Of a stretch of DNA of 64,000 bases, positions 1 to 7,800 are shown in pieces (the stretch's first letter is position 1; the number at the start of each line of letters is the position of its first letter). The notes below the pieces were generated by a model. It made no database searches. It was not told the origin of the DNA and saw only the letters and a list, made by a program, of their open reading frames with translations. The stretch comes from Elusimicrobiales bacterium (GTDB lineage Bacteria > Elusimicrobiota > Elusimicrobia > Elusimicrobiales > UBA9959). A program made the position numbers and the translations under genes. The stretch covers positions 80,561 to 144,560 of the forward strand of contig JAQTZB010000005.1 of the NCBI GenBank assembly GCA_028688015.1, written 5' to 3'.

Positions 1-623
1 CAGGGATGCCAGCTCACCACGTGGCTGGACGCCAGGTCCAGCCCCTGGTTGCGGTCCAGGAAGGCGGCGTAGGCCGCGCGGTCGGCGGGGTTCTCGAAGT
101 TCATCCTCGAGAAATAGTTCCACACATTGTTCAGCCTGAAATCCAGCCGGCCGGCGCCGCGGGTATTGCGCGCGGTAGCGCGCACCAGGTCCTCTTTTTT
201 CCCGTCGCTCCAGGCGGAATACTTTTTCACGCAGCAGGCCGGGTAGCCCAGGTAGGTGCCCCAGGCCGACGGGCTCACGGCCCAGGCCTTCGCGGCGGCT
301 ATCAGCTTGCTTTTAGTCTTGCCGATCAGCACCATCTTCTTCTGGTTGTTGAAATGGTGGCCCGCCTTGGCCAGGTAGTCCTCGGCCAGCAGGTACTCCA
401 GCTTCAGCTTGCGGCAGAGCCCGGCCAACCGGCGGAACTGCGCCGGGAAGCAGTCGGTATAGGTGACCGGCTTCATCCCTGTCAGCACGCCGGCCAGGTC
501 GGAGAAAGTCGGGTCGTTGGCGTCTATGGCGCTCACGCCGGGGGCCAGCGGCCGCGCCAGGGCGATCCGCCCGCCGGAGAGAGCGCCCGAGGGCGCGCCG
601 AAGTTTGCGGGAAGCGCCGCCAT
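1..623 (-). CDS. Unknown protein with LGYPACCV motif (DUF483-like), partial
   Basis: Read on the minus strand from an ATG at 623 and running off the window edge, so the C-terminus is missing (207 residues visible). The stop of the upstream aminopeptidase gene is one base before this start, so the two are probably translationally coupled; GGGG lies 9 nt upstream. Near residue 123 it has the motif LGYPACCV, the hallmark I know from DUF483-type proteins, in which the paired cysteines are conserved; another Cys (YTDCFP) lies near residue 58. No signal peptide is seen. The function of that family is not established, and the assignment rests on one motif. Confidence 0.6.
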   Translation of the reverse strand, partial: MAALPANFGAPSGALSGGRIALARPLAPGVSAIDANDPTFSDLAGVLTGMKPVTYTDCFPAQFRRLAGLCRKLKLEYLLAEDYLAKAGHHFNNQKKMVLIGKTKSKLIAAAKAWAVSPSAWGTYLGYPACCVKKYSAWSDGKKEDLVRATARNTRGAGRLDFRLNNVWNYFSRMNFENPADRAAYAAFLDRNQGLDLASSHVVSWHP

Positions 624-624
624 G

Positions 625-1770
625 CTAGCGCCCCACCACGAAGGCCAGGTCGGCCCAGCGTTTTTCCATCATCTGCCGCGGGGACGGGCGGGGCGCGTCC
701 AGGTGTTTAGCCACGGCGCAGAGCAGTTCTATCAGGCCGTGATAATCGGAGACGGCCACATACTCCCTCCCCGGGCGGGCCTTCCCGCCGCGCGCAACGC
801 CGTCGAGGTCGGCCATGTTGTGGTAATTGCCCAGAGGCAGGCACAGACAGGTGGAGCGCAGGCCGTAGAAAGAGAAGGCCGAGGCCTCGCAGACGCCGCC
901 GGGCATCAGCTTGCGCTGGAACCTGAAGCCGGGGTTCTCCTTCTGGTAGGCCGCAGCCGCGTCGGAGACCAGGTTGGTCAGTTCCGGGGTGAACACGCTC
1001 ATGCGGTCTCCCACGCGCACTATGGGGCCCGCGCCTATGGGCGAGTCATGCGGGAAGCTGCGCGAGCATTCCAGGCAGATCAGGCGGGCGTTTTTAGGGA
1101 TAGTCCCGCTCCGGGCGGCGCCGATGGCGCCGACAAATCCCACCTCTTCAGCCCTGGTAAACAGCAGCGCGGCGTGGCCGAGCTTCCTGTCGCGCGAAAT
1201 TATCTCAAAGGCGGTCAGCGCAGCGGCCACCGAGGCCAGGTCATCGCAGGCGTGGGTGTAAGCCACACCTTTCTTCACCCCGGCCGCCGGGAACTTCCAG
1301 CGGCCCAGGCAGCCGGGCGCCAGCGGGGCGGGCGCGGCCAGCCGCGCCGTCACGGTCTTGAAAGGTTTGGCCGCGGTATCCAGGGAGACGACTCTTGCGG
1401 GGTAGCTTTTTTTCAGGTCCGCGCTGAAGAGTTCCAGCTCAGCGCCCTTGAAATAGGCGTCCTGCACGCCGCCGCGGAACTCCAGTTTCACCTCGCGCCC
1501 GGCTACGGCCAGCGCCACGAAGGCCGGGTGGTCCAGGTGGGCCGTGATGAAAAGCGGCGCCGTCTTGCGGCAGGCCCGTTTGAAATCCTTCCTCGTCACC
1601 ACCAGGTTGCCGCACTTGTCCTTTGCCAGCGCCAGGGCCGGCCGGCGGCGCACCCAGTCGGCCACCAGCGCGGCCGCGGCCCCTTCATACCCGGCGGCCA
1701 CCGGCAGAGAGGTCACCTCCAGCAAAAACTTCTCGCGCGCCCGCAATTCAGAGGCTTCAGGTTTCTTCAT
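625..1770 (-). CDS. M42/M28-like zinc aminopeptidase
   Basis: A 381-residue protein with the metal ligands of a co-catalytic dizinc aminopeptidase in order: TAHLDHP (His/Asp), ACDD (bridging Asp), EEVGFVG (catalytic Glu pair), LECS and a late GNYHN (His). This order is typical of the M42/M28/M20 clan; the length fits M42 (about 340-380). There is no signal peptide, so it probably acts in the cytoplasm on peptides. The start is fixed by AGGGGAGACC just upstream of ATG 1770. It lies between an exported protein gene (9 bp upstream) and the LGYPACCV gene (1 bp downstream), evidently one operon. Subfamily and substrate are not certain. Confidence 0.8.
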   Translation of the reverse strand: MKKPEASELRAREKFLLEVTSLPVAAGYEGAAAALVADWVRRRPALALAKDKCGNLVVTRKDFKRACRKTAPLFITAHLDHPAFVALAVAGREVKLEFRGGVQDAYFKGAELELFSADLKKSYPARVVSLDTAAKPFKTVTARLAAPAPLAPGCLGRWKFPAAGVKKGVAYTHACDDLASVAAALTAFEIISRDRKLGHAALLFTRAEEVGFVGAIGAARSGTIPKNARLICLECSRSFPHDSPIGAGPIVRVGDRMSVFTPELTNLVSDAAAAYQKENPGFRFQRKLMPGGVCEASAFSFYGLRSTCLCLPLGNYHNMADLDGVARGGKARPGREYVAVSDYHGLIELLCAVAKHLDAPRPSPRQMMEKRWADLAFVVGR

Positions 1771-1779
1771 GGTCTCCCC

Positions 1780-3087
1780 TTAATCGACGTAAATTATATC
1801 GCCCGCAGCCATGGCCTGATTCTCGGTCCAGGCGTTCAGGTCCAGCTCCAGCGCGGCCCGGTCGTCTTTGCCGTCAGGGCCGAAGCTGTAGACCTTGAAC
1901 TTCTTCTTGTCCTTCAGGTAGGAAAGCGGCGCGCCAGCGTTGAACGTATCCTGCGGCACGGCCGGCAGGAACTCGGGCGCCAGCTGGGCCAGGCCTTCGG
2001 GCAGGCGCTTTTTGGCGCGCAGGTACAGCTTCACGGCCAGCGCGGCGCGCAGCACGGACAGCCCGCTGAGTCCGGCGTGGTAGCGCGGCACCAGCTTGCC
2101 GTAGGCCGGCGAGGCGATATCGATAAGCGTGTCGGCGGTGAACCCGGCCATGGCCTCCCTGGCTTCGGCCGCGCCGCCCAGGAAGGCCTTCGCGTGGGAC
2201 CAGAGGCTGCGCGAGGCGTACGCTTCTTTACCCGCCTTCGCCCCGGCCAGTTGTTTCGCCACGAACTCCTCGTAAGGCGCGGGGGCGTTGGCGCGGAAGG
2301 CTTCGGCCAGGGCAGCTCCCCTGGCGTCGGCCGCCGCGCCGTATTTGGAATTGACCAGCGAGATGAACTCCGAGTCCTGCAGCTTGTTCGCGGCGTAGCG
2401 CTGCAGGGCGGGCAGCTTTTCACGCTCCAGTCGCAGCTTGTCCACAGTCACGTTCTCGCGGACGGTGTTCTTCTCCCGCTCCGTCTCCTCGGCCAGCGCG
2501 CCCCGCAGGAAATCCTGGTTAGCGGCGGCCTCTCCCAGCTTGGCCGCCAGGGCTTTCAGGTAGGCCGCCCCCGCCCTCGGGTCGCGCAGGCTTTCCGCAA
2601 AGACCGGGAACGCTTTCTGCACGCAGAGCTGCCACATCATGGAGCTGAGCAGCCCGGAGGACTTCTGGGCCGACAGCTGGGCTATCAGCCCGGCCGCGGC
2701 CAGCAGGTTCTCCTCGGCCTGCGCCCGCTGGCCGCGCGCGGCCTTGACCTTGGCGTCGAGCAGGGCCAGCTTGAAAAGTTTTACGTGGGGGCCGTATTTG
2801 GGCGCCGGCGTGCTGAGGGAAGGGGCTTCGGTTTTGGGGGCCAGCAGGTAGCCGGTGTTCGGCTCGGCGGCAGCCGCGCGGAACAGGGCCAGCGCGGGCT
2901 GGTTGTCGGCCAGCAGGGCCGTGGCCTTTTCCGACCTGCTCAGGACGGCGCCCGGCTGCAGCAGGTAGCCGTCCAGGTCGTTGGCCTCTTTTCCCTCCAG
3001 GCCCTTCAGGGCCGCGGCGGCCTCGTTATAGCCGGCGGCGGCGGGGCAGGCGGCACCCAGCAGCAGCAGCAGCGCTAATGTCTTCAT
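1780..3087 (-). CDS. Exported protein of unknown function with C-terminal GPDGKDD motif
   Basis: About 435 residues. An in-frame ATG exists 33 bp further upstream, but ATG 3087 is preferred because TAAGGAGAAT sits directly before it and the protein then begins with a clean signal peptide (MKTLALLLLLGAACPAAAG). The body is Ala/Leu/Lys-rich and helical. The C-terminus carries YSFGPDGKDD followed by a short DIIYVD end. I recognise this ending from exported proteins of unknown role and from the calcium-binding tail of type II pseudopilins, but the rest is not a pilin. It is the first gene of a three-gene minus-strand operon with the aminopeptidase. Confidence 0.7.
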   Translation of the reverse strand: MKTLALLLLLGAACPAAAGYNEAAAALKGLEGKEANDLDGYLLQPGAVLSRSEKATALLADNQPALALFRAAAAEPNTGYLLAPKTEAPSLSTPAPKYGPHVKLFKLALLDAKVKAARGQRAQAEENLLAAAGLIAQLSAQKSSGLLSSMMWQLCVQKAFPVFAESLRDPRAGAAYLKALAAKLGEAAANQDFLRGALAEETEREKNTVRENVTVDKLRLEREKLPALQRYAANKLQDSEFISLVNSKYGAAADARGAALAEAFRANAPAPYEEFVAKQLAGAKAGKEAYASRSLWSHAKAFLGGAAEAREAMAGFTADTLIDIASPAYGKLVPRYHAGLSGLSVLRAALAVKLYLRAKKRLPEGLAQLAPEFLPAVPQDTFNAGAPLSYLKDKKKFKVYSFGPDGKDDRAALELDLNAWTENQAMAAGDIIYVD

Positions 3088-3125
3088 AAAATTCTCCTTA
3101 AACCCGGCGGCGACCCGCAACCTTG

Positions 3126-3194
3126 ATTATATAAAAGCCGGCGGGTGAGGGCCACCGCGCACGCCGGCGTAGAGTTTTTTTCAATTTGTATAAT
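3126..3194. promoter_or_regulatory. Divergent -10 boxes for the 3087(-) and 3201(+) genes
   Basis: A perfect TATAAT on the minus strand (3131-3126) would start a 32-nt leader for the exported-protein gene. A perfect TATAAT on the plus strand (3189-3194) ends 6 nt before ATG 3201, so the predicted start of transcription falls on or next to the start codon (leaderless). No good -35 is seen for either. Confidence 0.6.
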
Positions 3195-3200
3195 GTCTGG

Positions 3201-4283
3201 ATGAAACGCAATTTATTGTTAGCAGCAGCCTGGGCCGCGCTCTGCGTGGCCGGCTTCCGCGGCCTCTCAGGGGCCGCCAAAACCCCGGAAAGCAAGATTC
3301 CCGAGGTCTATTTTTCCAGCGAGATCTCCGCGGAAAAAGTGAAGGCGGCCTACAACCGCCTGGGCTTCAAGCCCGCAGGCAAGGTGGGCGTTAAAGTGCA
3401 TTTCGGCGAGGACGGCAACGAGAACTACCTCCCGCCGGCCCTCTTGAAGGCCCTGGTAACGGGGCTCAAGGGTTCCTTCGTAGAGACCAACACCCTCTAC
3501 GGCGGCTCCCGCGCCGATTCAAAGACGCATATCGCCACGGCCAAGAAGCACGGCTGGGGCTACGCGCCCATAGACATCCTCGACACCGACGGCGAGACCG
3601 CTCTCCCCTACAAGGGCAAGTATTTCACCAAGGTCTACGTGGGCAAGGGCATGGCCAAGTACGGCTCCTTCCTGGTAATCTCGCACTTCAAGGGCCACGG
3701 CGGGGCCGGCTTCGGCGGGGCGCTGAAGAACCTGGCCATGGGCTTCGGCTCGCCCACGGGCAAAAAGGCGCAGCATCAGGGTCAGTTCCCCACCATCACC
3801 AAGAAATGCAACAAGTGCGGCATCTGCCCGCGGACCTGCCCCGTCGGCGCCATCAGCGCCGACTTCGTCATAGACCGGACCAAGTGCATCGGCTGCGGGA
3901 AATGCGTAGAGGTCTGCCCCATCGGGGCCATAGATTCGGCCCCGGCGGCCACCAAGGGCGTGGCCTTCCAGGAGAAGATAGCCGAATACGCGCAGGGCGT
4001 TACGGCCGGCGGCAAGTTCACCTACATTAATTTGCTGATGAACATCTCGGCCGCCTGCGACTGCCGCGCCGGCGCGCCCGCCCCGTTCATGGGCGACGTG
4101 GGCATCCTGGCTTCCAACGACCCGGTGGCCCTGGACCAGGCCAGCTTCGACCTGGTGAACAAGGCGGCCGGCCTCGACGACGCCTTCAAGCACGAGACCG
4201 GCGTCTCGGGCGTGCGCGCGCTGGAATACGCGCAGGCCATCGGCCTCGGCTCGCGCCGCTATAAGCTGGTGGAAATTAAATAG
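3201..4283 (+). CDS. DUF362 protein with two 4Fe-4S ferredoxin motifs
   Basis: A 360-residue protein. ATG 3201 is chosen over one 15 bp upstream because it begins a signal-like N-terminus (MKRNLLLAAAWAALCVAGF) and lies exactly 6 nt after a TATAAT. The N- and C-terminal parts match the DUF362 layout (VGVKVHFGEDGNENYL; ISHFKGHGGAGFGGALKN; ASNDPVALDQASFD). Two ferredoxin motifs, CNKCGICPRTCP and CIGCGKCVEVCP, are inserted in the middle. Proteins of this type are annotated as iron-sulfur proteins of unknown redox role. The leader peptide suggests export or membrane association, unusual for a DUF362 protein, though it may be an uncleaved anchor. Confidence 0.85.
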   Translation: MKRNLLLAAAWAALCVAGFRGLSGAAKTPESKIPEVYFSSEISAEKVKAAYNRLGFKPAGKVGVKVHFGEDGNENYLPPALLKALVTGLKGSFVETNTLYGGSRADSKTHIATAKKHGWGYAPIDILDTDGETALPYKGKYFTKVYVGKGMAKYGSFLVISHFKGHGGAGFGGALKNLAMGFGSPTGKKAQHQGQFPTITKKCNKCGICPRTCPVGAISADFVIDRTKCIGCGKCVEVCPIGAIDSAPAATKGVAFQEKIAEYAQGVTAGGKFTYINLLMNISAACDCRAGAPAPFMGDVGILASNDPVALDQASFDLVNKAAGLDDAFKHETGVSGVRALEYAQAIGLGSRRYKLVEIK

Positions 4284-4292
4284 CGCCGCTCT

Positions 4293-4766
4293 TCAGGTAA
4301 GTTTCTTTATCAGTTCCGCGGCCCCGGGGAACTCCTTGAGCAGCGCGGGACGGCCCGCTATCTCGAAATCATCGAAGTCGAACCCGGGCGATACCGTACA
4401 ACCAACGAACGAAAACTTCGCGCCCGGCTCCAGCCACGCGCCGAACCAGCAGCCTGCCGGCACGACGTGCTGCTGCACCTGGCCGGCCAGGACGTCGGGG
4501 CCCAGCACCACCCGCTCTTCCTGACCGTCGGGGAAGAGCTGCGCTATCGTGATAGGCCCGCCCAGGTGGTAGTGCCATATCTCGTCCGACTTCAGCCGGT
4601 GCAGGCGCGACTTGGCGCCGGCAGGCAGCAGGAAATAAATGGCCGTGCAGCAATTCCTGTCTCCGCTCCGGGCGGCAGAGCGGTAGGTCTCCCGGTAGAA
4701 GCCGCCCTCCGGGTGCGGCCGCAGGGCGCAGATCCTTATCAAGTCTTCAGCGGTAATGTTCTTCAT
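4293..4766 (-). CDS. DUF985 family cupin
   Basis: A 157-residue protein of exactly the family length. It contains the series of blocks typical of the DUF985/YML079W cupins: PHPEGGFYRETYRS, TAIYFLLPAG, SDEIWHYHLGGP, GCWFGAWLEPGAKFSFVGCT and SPGFDFDDFEI. The fold is a small beta-barrel that binds a ligand; the biological role is unknown. It converges tail-to-tail with the ferredoxin gene, leaving 9 bp. Its ATG lies 6 nt after TAAAAT (4778-4773) and has no Shine-Dalgarno sequence. Confidence 0.9.
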   Translation of the reverse strand: MKNITAEDLIRICALRPHPEGGFYRETYRSAARSGDRNCCTAIYFLLPAGAKSRLHRLKSDEIWHYHLGGPITIAQLFPDGQEERVVLGPDVLAGQVQQHVVPAGCWFGAWLEPGAKFSFVGCTVSPGFDFDDFEIAGRPALLKEFPGAAELIKKLT

Positions 4767-4772
4767 TTTTAT

Positions 4773-4778
4773 ATTTTA
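4773..4778 (-). promoter_or_regulatory. Leaderless-type -10 box of the cupin gene
   Basis: TAAAAT on the minus strand ends 6 nt before ATG 4766. The intervening bases contain no ribosome-binding site. Confidence 0.5.
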
Positions 4779-4811
4779 GCGGGCGCGCCGGCCTCTTAAT
4801 ACAGCGGCGCG

Positions 4812-7800
4812 CTACCTGGCTACCTCCGCCTCTCCCCCTGCGGTGCGGCCGAACACTTCCGGCTCGTACATACCCTCGGCCAGGGCCGAGGGCCAGTAGT
4901 AGACCCCCGGTGAAGTGGCCTGCACCACGTAAGTATACTTATGCTCTCCGGCCGTCAGGTAGTCGGCGAAGATCAGCAGCCTGTCGTCGTAGCGCTCGGC
5001 GCGCTCGAAGCCGCCCCAGCCGCCGCCGCGGCTTTTGCCGGCCAGCGCCCGCGCGTCCTCGGAACTTTCCACCGCGAACTCGGTGTTCACTATCTCGAAG
5101 CCGGCCGGCACCGGGTCGTTCACCGCCACGAAGGTGCGGTCCTGCGGCGTTTTCACCGTCAGCGTGACCAGCGCGCGAGCGCCGGCCCTGAAGACCTTGC
5201 CGCCGTCCAGCGGCTTCATCTCGCGGGCCACTTCCAGCCCCTCGGCCGCCGGCCTGTCGCGCTTCTGCGGCGCGAAGCCCAGGCGCAGGGTGTAGTACAG
5301 CCGTCCTATGCCGGACTTGGAAAGCAGCAGCCTGGCCTCGTTCCCCTCGCCGAATACCTGGCCCAGCGGGAAGCTGCCGGCGGCGCCGGCCAGCGCGCGG
5401 CCCCTGAACTGCCGCTCAAGCAGGGCCTGCGGGTTGCCGCCCATCACCAGCGCCGAACCCTTGAAGTCGGGCTCGTCCTTTTCGTAGCGGCGGTAGAAGC
5501 CCTGAAAAGCGCGCAGCGCCCAGGCGTTCTCCTGCGTGGAGCGCCAGCGGCCCTTGTTCTTTTTTTCCGTAGTCAGCCATTTCACGGCTTTCTCGTCGCC
5601 GGGAAAGCCGCCCTGCGCCTGCAGCAGCGCGTCCAGCATCACGGCGGTGGTCTTTACCGCGCTGTTATGGACCCACGGCATCGGCTCGGCGTCCTCGAAG
5701 TGCAGCTGCGACGGCGAGTAGCGCGCCTGGCTCATGATCTCGCCCGCCAGTTTTCTGCTGGCCAGGGCGTCGAAGCCCAGGAGCTTGGCGGCCTTCAGCA
5801 TGTAGGCCTTGGCAAGGTACGGCACCTGCGCGCGCTTGGCATAGAGCTGGTTGAAGTAGGCGCTCTGGTTGCGGCCGTGCAGGGCCAGCGCGTAAACGGC
5901 GTAGGCCCGCGCTGCGTAGTCCTCGCTGACGCTGTACGGGTAGGCCCAGTCTTTCTTCTCCTCCGCCAGGGATTTCTCCAGCCAGTCCGCGGCGCGCTTC
6001 AGGACGGCCGCGTCGGCGCGATAGCCCTCCTTCAGCGCCAGCGCGGAAGCCTCCAGCGCGTAAGCGGTAATATACGGATCCGGCCTGCCGCAGTTGGTCC
6101 AGTAGCAGAAGCCTCCGGCGGGGTGCTGGTAGTCGCCCAGTTTGTCGAAGACTGACTGCGTCTCGGCCTTCAGCGTGCCGAGAGAGCCCAGGCCAAAGGC
6201 CTCCACCAGCTCCGCGCCGGTGAGCACGGGCATGGCGCGCGACAACTTCTGCTCCAGGCACCCGTAGGGGTATTCCAGCAGATAGCGTGCGCCCTCGTTA
6301 AGGCCGCTCAGCGCGGTAGGCGAGAGTTCCACGCTCAGCTCGCCGGGCGCGCCGGGATAGGGCCGCAGCAGCTCCTCGGTGACGCTGTCGGCCGTGACCC
6401 CCGAGGTCGCGGCGTATTCCCTGGGCTCGAGGCCCTTCACGGGCAGCTTCCATTCCAGCCCGTCGGTCTCGCCGCCGGCGGCGGCGCGGAACCGGAAGAC
6501 GGTCTCGCCTTTTTTTTGGGCCGTGCAGCGCCAGGCCAGCTCGGCGGCCTTGCCGCTGGCCAGCTCGGTTTCGCGGGCCGGCTCGCCCCGCACCAGCACG
6601 GCGTCGCCGGAGGTTTCGATCTCCACAGACACCTTCGCCGCCGCGGCCGAGTAATTATGCACCACCACGCCGCAATCGAAGGCGTCGCCCGCGCGGGCCA
6701 GCCGGGGCAGGGAAGGCCGCAGCATCAGCGGCTTGGACACGGTGACGGAGGTCTCGCCGGAGCCGAAGCGTTTGCCGGAGTTGGCCACCGCCATCAGCCG
6801 GAAGCGGCTCAGGTTGTCCGGCAGTTTAAAAGTCACGGAGGCCTTGCCGTCGGGGCCGGCCCTTACCGCCGGGTTCCAGTAAGCCGTCGGCACGAAGTTG
6901 GAGCGCAGGTCCACGCCGGCCAGGCCGGCGCCGCCGCCGCCGCCCCTCGCCTCGCCTTTCTCGCCGTAGCTGCGCTGGCCTATGACGTGCAGCCGCGTAT
7001 CTCCGGTCAGGATATTGAGCGGGCGCGGCCCGTAGAAGGCGGAGAAAGCGTCGGGGGTGGCGTAGCCGGTCAGGCTGAGCACGCCCTCGTCGACCGCGAA
7101 CACGGTAAGCTCGGCCGCCGCCGGGCTGCCGGCCTCGTCCTTCACGGCGAGGTCCAGCCGCACCTCCTGCCCGGGGCGGTAGTCCTGCTTGTCCGCCTTA
7201 AGCTCCACCGCCAGCCGCCGGCCTTCGGGGCTGACGCGGAAAGAGAGGTAGCCGAACTTGGCCTGCGGCTTTGAGAGGTCTTTCTCCCCGCCCTCGGCGA
7301 ATTTCTGCTCCGCCGCGCGGCCCTTCACCAGGATCACGCTGACATAGGCGTTGGGCAGGTATTTCTCTTTTATCGGCACGGTGATGAAGTCGGCGCCGCC
7401 TTTGGTGGTCACCAGCCAGCGGTCCAGCACGCCCTCGCGCTCTACCGTCACCAGCGCCTGCGCCTCGTCGTAAGGCGACTTCACCATGATCCTGGCGGTC
7501 TCGCCAGGCTTGTAGTCATACTTCTCGGAGACCAGTTCTATGATGTCGGAGTCCTCGCGGGCCCACCAGGCGTCCCCGCCGCCGAAGACGTAGAAACCGA
7601 ACGAGGCGGCGGCTTCGCGGCCCTCCTCGTCTTTGCCGCCCACGCTGAAGATATAATAGCCGCCGTCAGAAGGCGTGAAGCCCCAGGTTTCAGTAGAGGC
7701 GGAGGCGGTGAAAGAGAAGGTAGAGACGACCGTGTCCTTCACCTCGCTCACCCATTCCAGCCGCCCGCCCAGCCCGGCGCGCTGCGCGCTGAGCCACTGC

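Noticed and set aside
463..3078. Long plus-strand open frame (871 codons) opposite the aminopeptidase and exported-protein genes
   Set aside because: High-GC antisense shadow: the composition is Arg/Gly/Gln-rich without domains, while the minus-strand proteins carry recognisable motifs and ribosome-binding sites.
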